Shown piece by piece: positions 44,320-54,159 of a DNA stretch of 64,000 nucleotides (position 1 is its first letter; every line of letters starts with the position of its first letter). The notes beneath the pieces were generated by a model, which was not told where the DNA came from, searched no databases, and saw only the letters and a list, made by a program, of their open reading frames with translations. The position numbers were made by a program, and so were the translations under genes. The DNA comes from Henriciella pelagia. GTDB lineage: Bacteria; Pseudomonadota; Alphaproteobacteria; Caulobacterales; Hyphomonadaceae. Location: the NCBI RefSeq assembly GCF_002088945.1, contig NZ_NCSU01000007.1, positions 558,001-622,000 of the forward strand, read 5' to 3'.

Positions 44320-45884
44320 GCGATAAGGCCGCTCGCGCGCCCCATCACATGGAAAATCTCGTTTTGTTCGATCGTACCACGGATGAGTTCTGCGCCCGGA
44401 CCGCTTGCATAGACAGGGACGTCTTCACCCGCATGGGTTTCCGAACCGGAGAAGACGAGGGCCTGTTGGTGGAAATCCTTGTCGGTTGTGTCGACGTTGG
44501 TGAGGTCTTCGCGCGCGCAGTTTTCCGCGCCCGGCTTGCAGCCCGTTGAACCATTTGCGTAGCCGAGCGTGGTGTAGGGCTTGCCATCATCGGCGCGCGC
44601 CAGTCCGCCGGGGCCGTAGGCGACCTTGCCCAGGATATCGTTCCCACGGACAGGATATCCAGCGATCGTCAGCGTGTGGGAATGGTCTGCAGTCACGATG
44701 ATCAGCGTATCGGATGCATTCGTCATTGCCAGGGCGGCGGCAACCGCCTCATCCAGAGCAGCAGTATCTCCAAGGGCGCGGGCCGCATTCGTCGCGTGGT
44801 GCCCATGGTCAATCCGGCCGCCTTCGACGAGCAGGACATATCCGTCCTGATCCTGTGACAGCCTTGTGATCGCTGCGGTGGTGAGTTCTGCAAGCGAGGG
44901 TTCGCCAGCCTTGTCTTCGGCGCGGTCCAGTTCCCATTGCATGTGCGATGGCTCGAATAGACCAAGCACCTTGCCTGCGGAAGCAAAATCGATGGCGTCA
45001 AAACCGGCCTGATCATAGACATAGGTGCGGTCGTCGCCGCCGCTCAGCCATGCTTCAACGAGATTCTCGCCGTCTGCGCGGCGACCGGCCGGCTGACCGG
45101 TCTCGGGGTCGGTCACGCTTGGCGGCAGGAAGGTGCCGCGGCCACCACCGAGAATGACCTCAAAGCCATCTCCAGCGGGCCACTCGACGAGTTGGCGCGC
45201 AATGTCCTTGCAGCCCGTCTCGCCGACTTCCGTATCATCTTCCCAGTTGCGGCTGGCGCTTTCTGCATAGGTTGCAGCGGGGGTGGCGTGAGTGATGCGC
45301 GCGGTCGACACGATGCCAGTCGCAAGGCCTGCGGCTTCGGCGAGTTCGAACAGGGAATCGGTTTCCTGGCCTTCAATGGACGCGCAGTTGCCGAATGCGA
45401 CGCCGGAGCGAAGGCCGACAGTGCGCGAAAGCGTCTTTACGCCGCTCATCATTGCCGTTGCCGTGGATGCGCTGTCGGCAACTTGTGAGTCGTGGCTGTA
45501 GGTTTTTGAAAAGGCAGAATAGGGAAGGCTTTCCATGGCCAGCCGGTAGCTTTCGCCATCCAGCCCCTTTTGCTGACCGGCATAGATCCGGCCTGCGGTC
45601 ACGGTCGAAACCCCCATGCCGTCACCGACAAAGAGGATAACATTCTTTGCTCCAGGGGCGAAGCCTTCGCCGGCTCTCTTGTTCACTTCCGCTGCAGCGG
45701 TGCTGTAATAGCTGTCGCCCGCTTGCTGCGGCTGCATGGCCGTCCGGTCGAGCGCGTTGGTATTGCCTGCTTCTTCCGGCTGGGCGACGCTTGTCGCGCA
45801 GGCAGCAAGGGTCAGTGCTGCTGCGAGCGAGAAGAAAAGGATGCGCATGCGCTGGCGGGTCGGAGAGGTCTTGCTCTGGGTCAT
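44307..45884 (-). CDS. Alkaline phosphatase, PhoA type
   Basis: 525 residues. N-terminal signal with a lipobox (AALTLAAC, Cys at 29). Metal and active-site motifs are complete: ILFVGDGMG, nucleophile S138 in VADSASTATAMM, EGGRIDHGHHATNAARALGD and TADHSHTLTI. It hydrolyses phosphomonoesters in the periplasm with two zinc and one magnesium ion. The ATG overlaps the stop of the EamA gene as ATGA, so it is coupled to that upstream gene. No PHO box is evident in this coupled position. Confidence 0.93.
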   Translation of the reverse strand: MTQSKTSPTRQRMRILFFSLAAALTLAACATSVAQPEEAGNTNALDRTAMQPQQAGDSYYSTAAAEVNKRAGEGFAPGAKNVILFVGDGMGVSTVTAGRIYAGQQKGLDGESYRLAMESLPYSAFSKTYSHDSQVADSASTATAMMSGVKTLSRTVGLRSGVAFGNCASIEGQETDSLFELAEAAGLATGIVSTARITHATPAATYAESASRNWEDDTEVGETGCKDIARQLVEWPAGDGFEVILGGGRGTFLPPSVTDPETGQPAGRRADGENLVEAWLSGGDDRTYVYDQAGFDAIDFASAGKVLGLFEPSHMQWELDRAEDKAGEPSLAELTTAAITRLSQDQDGYVLLVEGGRIDHGHHATNAARALGDTAALDEAVAAALAMTNASDTLIIVTADHSHTLTIAGYPVRGNDILGKVAYGPGGLARADDGKPYTTLGYANGSTGCKPGAENCAREDLTNVDTTDKDFHQQALVFSGSETHAGEDVPVYASGPGAELIRGTIEQNEIFHVMGRASGLIAYED

Positions 45885-46825
45885 GCGGGGTCTTTAGCGG
45901 TTTTTTGTGACGGTTTCGATGCCAATTTCTGACGGCGCTCGCGCGCCGCGCCCTGGGACAGCCAGATGCCGAACAGGATGAGTCCGGCCCCGCCGCCCTG
46001 AATGGCTGACAACGGTTCGTCGAAGAGCTGCCAGGAGATGGCGGCAGCGACAACAGGCTGGATGAGCACGATGATACCGGCAATTGCGGCAGGTGTTCGA
46101 CCGAGCCCGGCAATGATGAGACCTTGTCCACCGACCTGGGCCACGAGGGCAAGAAAGGCTGGCGCTGCAAAACCGGCCAGTGTGGCCGGAAAGAAGCGCT
46201 CGCCCGAGGCGGCGACGATGAAGGCTGCGACAATGGCTTCAGTCACGGTCAGCCAGAAAATCACGTCCATGGCACCGAGACGGTTTCGCGCGATCTTTGA
46301 GCAAAGCATGTAGCCGGACACCAGAAAGGCTGCGCCAAGCGCAAGCAGGTCGCCCCTGATGTCGGTCTTGCCGCCACTCTCTCCACCGAGCGACAGGGCT
46401 GCTGCGCCCGTTACCGCTATCAGTACAGCCACAAACCAGATCGGCTTGGGCCGCTCCTTGAGGAACAGCCAGGCTGCGAATCCCACGCATACATTGCCAA
46501 GGTTCACGATGAAGGTGGCATTGGCCACCGTGGTCAGCGTCAGCCCCCAGTGCCAAAGCGCAATATCGAGGGCGAAGAACGTGCCTGCGGCGATGACATA
46601 TCCATTGATACGCGCCGGCATGCGGCGCTCGATGAAGATCAGCAGCAGGAACAGGGCTGGAATCGCGAACATGTATCGCCAGAACGCAATCGCCTGTGGC
46701 CCTAGCGAATCGAGCCCCCAGCGCAGGCCAATCGGCGCAAGTCCGATGCATGTGCCGCCGAGCAATAGCAAGAGCGGACCAAGCCAGGCGCGCGCTGGCG
46801 AAAGAGGCTTTCCAAGATGTGACAT
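45881..46825 (-). CDS. EamA family (DMT) transporter
   Basis: 314 residues, about ten membrane segments in two EamA halves, inner membrane. Begins LGPLLLLLGGTCIGLAPIGLRWGLDSLGPQAIAFWRY and ends with a basic Lys/Arg tail. DMT-type exporter of unknown substrate. It adjoins gluQ and overlaps the alkaline phosphatase gene, suggesting one transcript gluQ-eamA-phosphatase. Confidence 0.85.
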   Translation of the reverse strand: MSHLGKPLSPARAWLGPLLLLLGGTCIGLAPIGLRWGLDSLGPQAIAFWRYMFAIPALFLLLIFIERRMPARINGYVIAAGTFFALDIALWHWGLTLTTVANATFIVNLGNVCVGFAAWLFLKERPKPIWFVAVLIAVTGAAALSLGGESGGKTDIRGDLLALGAAFLVSGYMLCSKIARNRLGAMDVIFWLTVTEAIVAAFIVAASGERFFPATLAGFAAPAFLALVAQVGGQGLIIAGLGRTPAAIAGIIVLIQPVVAAAISWQLFDEPLSAIQGGGAGLILFGIWLSQGAARERRQKLASKPSQKTAKDPA

Positions 46826-47671
46826 TCAGACTCCCGCCAGACGGCGCACCTGATCCGGCGTTAAGCCCTCTGCCCTCAGGCTGGCAAGACTCTGAGATGC
46901 AAAACGTTTGGCGAGCTTCTTGCCGTCCGGCCCGAGGACCAGAGGATGATGCGTATAAATCGGCTGTGACCAGCCCATCAACGCCTGGATGAGGACGTGC
47001 ATATGGGCGGCATCGGCAAGGTCCTCGCCCCGGATGACGTGGGTGATACCCTGAAGCGCATCATCATGGGTCGATGCCACATGATAGGCTGTGGGTGAGT
47101 CCTTGCGCGTGAGGTTGATATCCCCATGCAGGTCGGGACGGGCCTTCATCGTGTCCATACCGCCATCTGAAGAGCAAAGTGAGAAGGACAGCGTGTCATA
47201 GACGTCGCCCAGATACTCCCGGCAGGCAGACAGCGAGAGGCGCCAGGTATAGGGCCGACCGGCCTCGAGTTGCCTGGCCTCTTCGGACGGCGACAGGGGC
47301 GAGCCTTTAAAAGGCGCTCCGGGCGGCAGGCCAGCTTCAGCCTGCTCCTGTGCAATCTGCGTCCGGGACCTGAAGCACCGATAGGTCAGCCCCATCTCGG
47401 TCAGGCGCCTCACAACGCGGTCATAGTCATCGAAATGGTTGGACTGGACGCGCAAAGGCTCTTCCCACGCGAGACCGAGCCAGGCCAGGTCCTCAAGAAT
47501 GGCGTCAGTGAATTCGGGTCTGCAGCGGCCAAGGTCAATATCTTCTATTCTGAGCAGCACCCGTCCGCCTGCGCGGCGCGCAGCCTCCCAGACATGCCAG
47601 GCCGAAGCGGCATGCCCAAGATGCAGAAGCCCCGTCGGTGACGGGGCAAAGCGGGTCACGAATTCCGTCAC
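46826..47671 (-). CDS. gluQ: Glutamyl-Q tRNA(Asp) synthetase
   Basis: 281 residues, short compared with GltX because the anticodon-binding domain is missing. It glutamylates queuosine at position 34 of tRNA(Asp). Class I motif HIGH appears as LLHLGHA and KMSKS as [17 protein letters not shown] and [12 protein letters not shown] are typical. Compared with E. coli, the Cys pair of the zinc site is reduced to YRCFRSR (only one Cys kept). Confidence 0.93.
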   Translation of the reverse strand: MTEFVTRFAPSPTGLLHLGHAASAWHVWEAARRAGGRVLLRIEDIDLGRCRPEFTDAILEDLAWLGLAWEEPLRVQSNHFDDYDRVVRRLTEMGLTYRCFRSRTQIAQEQAEAGLPPGAPFKGSPLSPSEEARQLEAGRPYTWRLSLSACREYLGDVYDTLSFSLCSSDGGMDTMKARPDLHGDINLTRKDSPTAYHVASTHDDALQGITHVIRGEDLADAAHMHVLIQALMGWSQPIYTHHPLVLGPDGKKLAKRFASQSLASLRAEGLTPDQVRRLAGV

Positions 47672-47693
47672 CCGCGGGCTCTAGCAAAACAGA

Positions 47694-48347
47694 TTATGCG
47701 TTGACACCCGTTGGCATCGGACAGGACACGCCCGTGCCCCCGATGCCGCAATATCCGTTGGGATTCTTGGCCAGGTACTGCTGGTGGTAATCCTCCGCGT
47801 GATAGAAGTCCTGAAGCAGTCCAATCTCAGTGGTAATCTTTCCGCGACCGGCTTTATCGAGAGCCTCCTGATACGTGTCGCGTGTTGCAGCGGCGATCTT
47901 CAGCTGGTCATCATTGGTCACGAAGACGGCTGAGCGGTACTGCGTACCAATATCATTGCCCTGGCGCATGCCCTGCGTCGGATCATGGTTTTCCCAGAAC
48001 GCCTTGAGGATATCGCCGGTGGAGACTTTGGATGGGTCGTAGATCACCCGGACGACTTCGGTATGCCCGGTCTGTCCGGAGCAGGTCTCCTCATAGGTGG
48101 GATTGGGTGTTTCACCGCCTGCATAGCCCGCCTGGGTCAGCCACACGCCGTCCATCTGCCAGAAAATGCGCTCAACACCCCAGAAGCACCCCATGCCGAG
48201 CACGATTTCTTCAAAGCCTTCAGGCGGACGGGCGTTTAGTGGGACGCCTGTCACAAAGTGCGTGTCGGCCGTCACAATTGGTTTGTCGCGTCCTGGCAAC
48301 GCGGCGCCCTCTTCGGGCAAGGCAGCGGATTTGCGGGTAAAGAACAT
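47694..48347 (-). CDS. msrA: Peptide methionine sulfoxide reductase MsrA, cytoplasmic form
   Basis: 217 residues from [10 protein letters not shown]; in-frame upstream sequence is not conserved. Catalytic C54 in [14 protein letters not shown], followed by [25 protein letters not shown]. Resolving Cys in NGYCGIG and near the C-terminus GVSCPMP. No signal peptide, so this copy acts in the cytoplasm, unlike the exported copy at 29794. Sits between gluQ and tRNA-Ser. Confidence 0.95.
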   Translation of the reverse strand: MFFTRKSAALPEEGAALPGRDKPIVTADTHFVTGVPLNARPPEGFEEIVLGMGCFWGVERIFWQMDGVWLTQAGYAGGETPNPTYEETCSGQTGHTEVVRVIYDPSKVSTGDILKAFWENHDPTQGMRQGNDIGTQYRSAVFVTNDDQLKIAAATRDTYQEALDKAGRGKITTEIGLLQDFYHAEDYHQQYLAKNPNGYCGIGGTGVSCPMPTGVNA

Positions 48348-48462
48348 GGCAGAGGCGTCCTTTCGTGGCTCTTTTAAGGCCCTCGATATGGGGTTTGTAC
48401 AGCAGAAGCACAATCGCAGGCTTGCGATCCCCCGCATCCTTCCAGTATAGACGCGCCCTTAC

Positions 48463-48552
48463 GGTGAGGTGGCCGAGTGGTCGAAGGCGCACGCCTGGAA
48501 AGTGTGTAGGCTAGCAATAGTCTCCAGGGTTCGAATCCCTGTCTCACCGCCA
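48463..48552 (+). tRNA. tRNA-Ser (GGA)
   Basis: 90 bases. Starts GGTGAGGTGGCCGAGTGG, anticodon GGA in CCTGGAAAG, a long variable arm as expected for serine, T-arm GGTTCGAATCC, and an encoded CCA at 48550-48552. Acceptor stem pairs with one G-U. Confidence 0.96.
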
Positions 48553-48586
48553 CTTTCTCTTCTGATGCTGGATGGCTGTTTGTGGC

Positions 48587-50026
48587 TCAATTTGCCGCGA
48601 GGGGCGATTGCGAGCGACTTTCGGCTTGGTAGGCAAGCGATTCCACCGCGGCGCTCAACTGATCATCGTTGAATGGTTTGGCGAGAACGCCAGCATCCTG
48701 AAAGTCAGCTGGAAGGGTCTCTCGACCGTATCCCGTTGAGAACATGAAGGGAATATTGCGCTTCGCAAGGGCGGTAACCACCTTGTCGACCCGTTCTCCG
48801 CCCAGATTGGCGTCTACGAGAGCGATGTCGGGCTGATGGGTAGACAAAACCGATAGCGCCTCTTCAACCGACGAGGCGGGCCCGATCACTGTGCAACCAA
48901 GCTCTTCAAGTTTGCATTCCATGTCCATGGAAACCACGACTTCGTCCTCTACCAGGAGCACTTTCAATCCGTCGATGGATGGCGACCGCACTGAGGCGTT
49001 TGGAGCCGCAATGGGCATCTCCGGGGCTTCGACCAGGAGGGATGAAGACATTTCGTCCGGGCACCGTGCCGCCAACTCAACCCTGAGACCATGCGGGGTA
49101 TAGTCAAAGGATGCGCGTCCGCCGGCGGCCTTCAGTGATTTCTCGATCAGGCGGGTGCCAAAGCCGGTATTCTGGGGAGGGGTCACGGAAATTGGCGTCT
49201 CTTCGCGCCATGAGATCAGAATTTCTTCAGGCGCCGCCGCATTCCTCCGCCAGGAGATCTCGACACGCCCGTGAGTCATGCTTAGCGCTCCATATTTGCG
49301 CGCATTCGTCGCGAGTTCGTGGAAAATGAGCGCCATCTGAACGGCCATAGTTCCATCAAGGACAACACGCGGACCTTGAATGTCGACACGCCGAGCGCCT
49401 CCTTCATCGGGGCGCAGCTCAACCTTGATAAGCTCATGCAGCGGGAGGCCCTGCATGCGTTCTTTGACAAGCAGATCATGCGCGTTTGCCAATGCCTGCA
49501 ATCTGCCTCTGAAACTTGCGGCGAAACGGGCGGGATCGGGACTGCTCGCCAAGGACTGGTTGGCGAGTGCCTGAACAGTGGCCAAAGTATTCTTCACACG
49601 ATGATTGAGTTCGTCGACAAGCAGTTTCTGCAATCGTTCAGCGCTTTTGCGTTCCGTGATATCGCGTGCGACCTTGGATGCACCGATGATTGTCCCACTT
49701 GAATCGCGCAGCGGAGAAACCGTCAGGGAAATATCCAGGCGCCGGCCATCTTTTGTGAGGCGAACAGTGTCGAAATGGTCGATTTTCTGGCCAGCACGAA
49801 GTTTGGAAAGAATCTGGGTTTCCTCATCGTGCAATTCAGGAGGGATGAGTTTCAGGATCGGCTGCCCAATCATTTCGTCGGCGGTGTAACCGAAAATCTT
49901 CTCAGCGCCGTGGTTCCAGGTGCGGACAATACCATCAAGAGACTTGCTGATAATGGCATCGTCGGACGATTCCACGATTGCGGCGAGGCGTTCAAGACCC
50001 ACTTTTTCATCATCGAGAATGTCCAT
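48587..50026 (-). CDS. PAS-HWE histidine kinase with C-terminal receiver (hybrid)
   Basis: 479 residues, no membrane segment. PAS domain about residues 10-125 ([25 protein letters not shown]) with a PAC tail ending RDITERK. HWE/HisKA_2 kinase core: phospho-acceptor H142 in [12 protein letters not shown]236 in [14 protein letters not shown], and the W-R-E of ISWREETP. Receiver at 355-470: [11 protein letters not shown], phospho-acceptor D405 in [16 protein letters not shown] and LAKPF. Cytoplasmic PAS sensing, with phosphotransfer to the receiver. General-stress or light/oxygen sensing is common for this class, but no conserved Cys for flavin is seen. Confidence 0.9.
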   Translation of the reverse strand: MDILDDEKVGLERLAAIVESSDDAIISKSLDGIVRTWNHGAEKIFGYTADEMIGQPILKLIPPELHDEETQILSKLRAGQKIDHFDTVRLTKDGRRLDISLTVSPLRDSSGTIIGASKVARDITERKSAERLQKLLVDELNHRVKNTLATVQALANQSLASSPDPARFAASFRGRLQALANAHDLLVKERMQGLPLHELIKVELRPDEGGARRVDIQGPRVVLDGTMAVQMALIFHELATNARKYGALSMTHGRVEISWRRNAAAPEEILISWREETPISVTPPQNTGFGTRLIEKSLKAAGGRASFDYTPHGLRVELAARCPDEMSSSLLVEAPEMPIAAPNASVRSPSIDGLKVLLVEDEVVVSMDMECKLEELGCTVIGPASSVEEALSVLSTHQPDIALVDANLGGERVDKVVTALAKRNIPFMFSTGYGRETLPADFQDAGVLAKPFNDDQLSAAVESLAYQAESRSQSPLAAN

Positions 50027-50096
50027 TTCCCCTCACGCGCACATCTGTTGCTGTGAGACAGCAACGCCGTTGGTCGCGGTCAGTTCCGTTGAGGTG

Positions 50097-50627
50097 TCAG
50101 GTATTTAGTCTTCGGACCGGATGTGCTCCATCCCACGCTTCCGCAGACTGACGGATATGGGCGAAGGTCTTGCCCTTCATGCCGCTAGTGTCTGAAATTT
50201 CGACCACGGTACCGGGATGGGCCCCGGTATCGAAATAGGCAAAGCGTCCTCTGTCGCCACCGATCTGTCCCTCCTGTCCAATCGTGTAGCCAAGTGACAG
50301 CGCCCTGTCATAGAGGTCCTGATAGGTCTCGGTCCAGTAAGACATGTGCTGCAGCCCTTCGTGGCCAGCGTCTAGAAACTCCTTGTACATACTGGGCGTA
50401 TCATTGCGCTGCTGGATCAGCTCGATCTGTAGGTCCCCTGAATTCGCGAGTGCGATTGACATTTTCACATCTGAGGTCTGACCGCGATACCTGAACCAGT
50501 CGGTCTTCACATCTTCGATATAGAACCACGGGCCGACGCCCAAGACATCCACCCAGTGCTTCATCGCTGCTTCGATATCGCGAACGACATAGCCATTCTG
50601 ACAGACCTTTCCGAATACGCGGCTCAT
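50097..50627 (-). CDS. VOC family (glyoxalase-like) protein
   Basis: 176 residues. Begins with GKVCQNGYVVRDIEAAMKHW, then DLQIELIQQ, GLQHMSYWTE and GRFAYFDTGAHPGTVVEIS, giving two betaalphabetabetabeta modules and candidate ligands (Gln/His and Glu). Such proteins include methylmalonyl-CoA epimerase and steroid or lactone-modifying enzymes. Divergent from trpF across 57 bases. Confidence 0.82.
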   Translation of the reverse strand: MSRVFGKVCQNGYVVRDIEAAMKHWVDVLGVGPWFYIEDVKTDWFRYRGQTSDVKMSIALANSGDLQIELIQQRNDTPSMYKEFLDAGHEGLQHMSYWTETYQDLYDRALSLGYTIGQEGQIGGDRGRFAYFDTGAHPGTVVEISDTSGMKGKTFAHIRQSAEAWDGAHPVRRLNT

Positions 50628-50684
50628 CCCCGTCCTCCCTCATTTGCTTGACACCAGTCTGCGTCCGCGCCACCTGACCGCGCA

Positions 50685-51350
50685 ATGACGAAAGTGAAAA
50701 TCTGCGGTATCCGGGACGACCACATGGTCCGGACGGCGGCGAAGGCCGGCGCCGACTGGGTAGGATTCAATCTCGTGCCCCAAAGCCCTCGATACATTGC
50801 GGGCGACGAGTTTGAGGGGGTCTCCGACAAGCTTCACGCCCTTCTCGGAACTGCAGCAAATGAGCGAGTCCGTTCAGTTGTTCTCGTTGCCGATCCTGCG
50901 ATAGACTTCTTGCGCGGGTTGATCGACGCTGTGCCGCCTGACGCAATCCAGCTGCATGGAAACGAGACGCCAGACTTCGTGGCTCGGGTGCGAGAAGTGG
51001 TGCCGAACCAGACCGAGATATGGAAAGCCATTGGTGTAGCGTCCCGCGCAGACCTCCGCACCATTTCTGACTTCGGCGCAGCTGACCGTGTGCTCGTTGA
51101 TGCAAAGCCGCCAAAGGGCGCTGACCGTGCCGGTGGGCATGGCCAGACGTTCGACTGGTCGATCCTCAAGGGTTGGGATGCGCCGAAGCCCTGGTTTCTC
51201 GCGGGGGGGCTGACCATCGAGAATGTTGCCAATGCCATATATGCGACTGGTGCAGATGCGGTCGATGTGTCCTCTGGAGTCGAGCGCGAGACCGGCGTAA
51301 AGGATAGCGCTCTGATCAGGAAATTCATCGCAGCGGCACGGCCTGCGTAA
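50685..51350 (+). CDS. trpF: Phosphoribosylanthranilate isomerase
   Basis: 221 residues. TIM-barrel enzyme converting N-(5-phosphoribosyl)anthranilate to CdRP in tryptophan synthesis. [15 protein letters not shown] holds the catalytic Cys, and the end has [13 protein letters not shown] and [12 protein letters not shown], with the phosphate-binding residues; the general-acid Asp lies in RVLVDAKPP. First gene of the trp-accD-folC block. No Trp-rich leader peptide was seen upstream. Confidence 0.96.
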   Translation: MTKVKICGIRDDHMVRTAAKAGADWVGFNLVPQSPRYIAGDEFEGVSDKLHALLGTAANERVRSVVLVADPAIDFLRGLIDAVPPDAIQLHGNETPDFVARVREVVPNQTEIWKAIGVASRADLRTISDFGAADRVLVDAKPPKGADRAGGHGQTFDWSILKGWDAPKPWFLAGGLTIENVANAIYATGADAVDVSSGVERETGVKDSALIRKFIAAARPA

Positions 51351-51358
51351 GGAACACA

Positions 51359-52570
51359 ATGAACAAGCTGAATACCTGGGATCAATGGCCGGATGAGAAT
51401 GGCCGGTTTGGCGAGTTTGGCGGACGCTATGTCGCCGAAACGCTGATGCCGCTCATTCTGGACCTGGAGGAAGAGTATCGCGCCGCCAAGAAGGATCCGT
51501 CCTTCAAGGCGCAGATGGAAGACCTCTGGGCCCACTATGTCGGCCGTCCATCCCCGCTCTATCATGCAGAGCGGATCTCCGAGCATTTCGGCGGGCCGAA
51601 GATCTATTTCAAGCGCGACGAGCTCAATCATACTGGCGCGCACAAGATCAATAACTGTCTCGGCCAGGTGCTGCTCGCCATGCGGATGGGCAAGAAACGG
51701 ATTATTGCAGAGACGGGTGCGGGCCAGCACGGCGTGGCAACGGCGACGGTGTGCGCGCGCTTTGGCCTGCAATGCGTCGTCTTCATGGGCGCGACCGATG
51801 TCGAGCGGCAGAAACCGAACGTTTTCCGGATGAAGCTGCTTGGCGCAGAGATCGTACCGGTCTCTTCTGGCACGGGCACGTTGAAAGATGCGATGAACGA
51901 GGCCCTTCGCGACTGGGTTACCAATATCGACAACACATTCTATTGCATCGGCACAGCCGCCGGTCCTCACCCTTACCCAGAGCTGGTCCGCGACTTTCAG
52001 TCTGTCATCGGACGCGAGGCAAAAGAGCAGATCCTTGAGCGCGAAGGTCGCCTGCCCGACGCGGTGATGGCGTGTATTGGCGGCGGTTCGAATGCGATCG
52101 GCCTGTTCCACCCCTTTATCGAGGATGAGGGCGTGCGGCTGATCGGCGTCGAAGCCTCAGGTCATGGCATTGAGACAGGCCAGCATGCGGCAGCGCTAAA
52201 TGGCGGCAAGCCGGGCATCCTGCATGGCAACAAGACCTATTTGCTGCAGACTGAAGATGGCCAGATCATCGACGCGCACTCGATTTCTGCCGGTCTCGAC
52301 TATCCCGGAATCGGCCCGGAACACGCCTTCCTGCGGGATACTGGCCGCGCGGAATACCTCACTTGTACCGACAAGGAAGCGCTCGAAGCCTTCAAGCTCT
52401 GTACGCGCCTGGAGGGCATTATCCCGGCCCTTGAGCCTGCCCATGCCATCGCGCGGCTTGGCGATGTGTGTGAGACGATGGACAAGGACCAGATCCTGAT
52501 CATGAATCTCTGCGGACGCGGCGACAAGGACATCTTCTCCGTCGCCGAGCATCTGGGGATGGATATCTAG
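51359..52570 (+). CDS. trpB: Tryptophan synthase beta subunit
   Basis: 403 residues. PLP Lys is in [37 protein letters not shown] and the phosphate loop [13 protein letters not shown] are intact, and ALEPAHAIA and [10 protein letters not shown] near the end are normal. It condenses indole with serine. Starts nine bases after trpF. Confidence 0.98.
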   Translation: MNKLNTWDQWPDENGRFGEFGGRYVAETLMPLILDLEEEYRAAKKDPSFKAQMEDLWAHYVGRPSPLYHAERISEHFGGPKIYFKRDELNHTGAHKINNCLGQVLLAMRMGKKRIIAETGAGQHGVATATVCARFGLQCVVFMGATDVERQKPNVFRMKLLGAEIVPVSSGTGTLKDAMNEALRDWVTNIDNTFYCIGTAAGPHPYPELVRDFQSVIGREAKEQILEREGRLPDAVMACIGGGSNAIGLFHPFIEDEGVRLIGVEASGHGIETGQHAAALNGGKPGILHGNKTYLLQTEDGQIIDAHSISAGLDYPGIGPEHAFLRDTGRAEYLTCTDKEALEAFKLCTRLEGIIPALEPAHAIARLGDVCETMDKDQILIMNLCGRGDKDIFSVAEHLGMDI

Positions 52571-52572
52571 GG

Positions 52573-52971
52573 ATGATCTCTCACATCACGCTCGGCACCG
52601 TTGATCTGGAGCGCGCGACAGCTTTCTATTCGCCGATCATGGAGATGCTGGGGCTACAGCGAGTGCCCGCCGAGCGGTCAAAATCGTTCGTGATGTGGAC
52701 CGGGGCGGACAGTTTCCGTCCGATGGTCGCCCTGACGACGCCGCAGAATGGTGAGCCGCATCATCCGGGCAATGGCCAGATGCTCGCCCTTCTGGCACCC
52801 GATCGCGAGACTGTGGCTCGTGTTCATGCAGCCGCTCTGGAGGCTGGTGGCGAAGACGAAGGCGCACCGGGCCTGCGCCCGCAGTATCACTCGAACTATT
52901 TCGGCGCGTATTTTCGCGACCTTGATGGAAACAAACTCTGTATTGTCTGCCACGATGCGGTAGAACGCTAA
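52573..52971 (+). CDS. VOC family (glyoxalase-like) protein
   Basis: 132 residues, one VOC domain. ISHITLGTVDLERATAFYSPIMEMLGL contains the first ligand His, and NYFGAYFRDLDGNKLCIVCHD the last Glu position, replaced here by a Cys/Ile region, so metal binding is uncertain. Inserted between trpB and cutA with a two-base spacer. Function not deducible; co-transcription with trp is likely. Confidence 0.8.
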   Translation: MISHITLGTVDLERATAFYSPIMEMLGLQRVPAERSKSFVMWTGADSFRPMVALTTPQNGEPHHPGNGQMLALLAPDRETVARVHAAALEAGGEDEGAPGLRPQYHSNYFGAYFRDLDGNKLCIVCHDAVER

Positions 52972-52974
52972 TCC

Positions 52975-53304
52975 ATGACCGACGCACTCCTTATCCGGAT
53001 TACTTGCCCTTCCAATCAGGTGGCTCATCAGATTGGTGACACGGCGGTGGAAAAGCGGCTTGCCGCCTGCGCCAATATCGAGGGGCCCGTCTCTTCGACC
53101 TATCTCTGGAAAGGCGTGGTCGAGCAGGCCTTCGAGCACGTGCTCTGGCTGAAATCCGTCACGGCCTGCTGGGCCGAGCTTGAAGCGCTGGTCATCGAAC
53201 TTCATCCTTATGACGTGCCTGCCATGGTCGCCCTGCCCTGCACCGAGGTGCTTGGGCCATTCGCAGACTGGCTGCACGAGAATACGAAAGCACCTGCAAA
53301 CTGA
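52975..53304 (+). CDS. cutA: Divalent-cation tolerance protein CutA
   Basis: 109 residues. IRITCPSNQVAHQIGDTAVEKRLAACANIEGPVSSTYLWKG is the CutA pattern, with LWLKSV and HPYDVPAMVALP after it. CutA1 is a very stable trimer; links to copper tolerance are old and the role is unsettled. It overlaps trpA by one base and is probably translated from the trp transcript. Confidence 0.93.
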   Translation: MTDALLIRITCPSNQVAHQIGDTAVEKRLAACANIEGPVSSTYLWKGVVEQAFEHVLWLKSVTACWAELEALVIELHPYDVPAMVALPCTEVLGPFADWLHENTKAPAN

Positions 53305-54122
53305 TGCCAACTCAACGCATTACCGACCGGTTCGACAAGGTTCGCGCCGAAGGCCGCGCCGCACTCGTGACCTATATGATGGCCGGCGACCCGGACATTG
53401 AGGCCAGCTTCGATGCCCTGTGCGCCCTTCGCGACAATGGCGCCGATATCATTGAGCTTGGCGCGCCCTTCACAGATCCCATGGCGGATGGACCGGCCAT
53501 CCAGATGGCCGGACAGCGCAGCCTGAAGGCCGGCACAACGCTGGCCGACGTTCTGGCGCTGGCTGCGCGCTTTCGCGAAGATGACCGCGACACCCCTCTC
53601 ATCCTTATGGGATACGCAAATCCGGTCTTCCATATGGGCTATGACGCTTTCGCAGAAGCAGCAGCAAAGTCCGGCATTGACGGTACAATCATTGTCGACC
53701 TGCCGCCTGAGGAAGACCATGAGCTGCGCCAGGCGTATGAAAAATATGGAATTTCAGTCATCCGTCTCGCGACCCCCACCACGAGCGAAAAGCGCATCGC
53801 CAAAGTGGCTGAGGGCGCGTCCGGCTTTCTCTATTATGTCGCCGTCGCTGGTGTAACCGGTGCAGGTTCGGCTGATCCGGAAGACATTCGGGACGGCGTT
53901 GAGCGGGCGCGCCGGGTTTCGGGCCTGCCGGTCTGCGTCGGTTTCGGTGTCCGCACCGGGGAACAGGCAGCTGCCATGGCGCGTATCGCTGATGGGGTTG
54001 TCGTCGGCTCTGCTTTCGTAGATCATGTGCGTTTAGCTCTTGAGTCGGGCGCAAGCGGCAGTATAGCCGCACGCGTGGGGGGGCTGGCGAAGGAACTCTC
54101 AACTGCGCTGAAAAGCGCTTAG
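53304..54122 (+). CDS. trpA: Tryptophan synthase alpha subunit
   Basis: 272 residues. Catalytic Glu in DIIELGAPFTDPMADGPAIQ, the Asp in IIVDLPPEEDHELR, and the loop YYVAVAGVTGAG; PVCVGFGVRTGEQAAAMA binds the phosphate. Forms the indole-channelling complex with TrpB. Separated from trpB by the VOC and cutA genes, an unusual but not unique spacing. Confidence 0.97.
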   Translation: MPTQRITDRFDKVRAEGRAALVTYMMAGDPDIEASFDALCALRDNGADIIELGAPFTDPMADGPAIQMAGQRSLKAGTTLADVLALAARFREDDRDTPLILMGYANPVFHMGYDAFAEAAAKSGIDGTIIVDLPPEEDHELRQAYEKYGISVIRLATPTTSEKRIAKVAEGASGFLYYVAVAGVTGAGSADPEDIRDGVERARRVSGLPVCVGFGVRTGEQAAAMARIADGVVVGSAFVDHVRLALESGASGSIAARVGGLAKELSTALKSA

Positions 54123-54159
54123 GGTAATGGACTGACCAAAGTCAGGAGTCCTGAAGAAT

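Noticed and set aside
50685-51350. Tryptophan attenuator before trpF
   Set aside because: Only 57 bases upstream; no Trp codon run and no alternative hairpins seen.
50834-52111. 425-codon frame antisense to trpF and trpB
   Set aside because: The sense strand encodes intact tryptophan enzymes.
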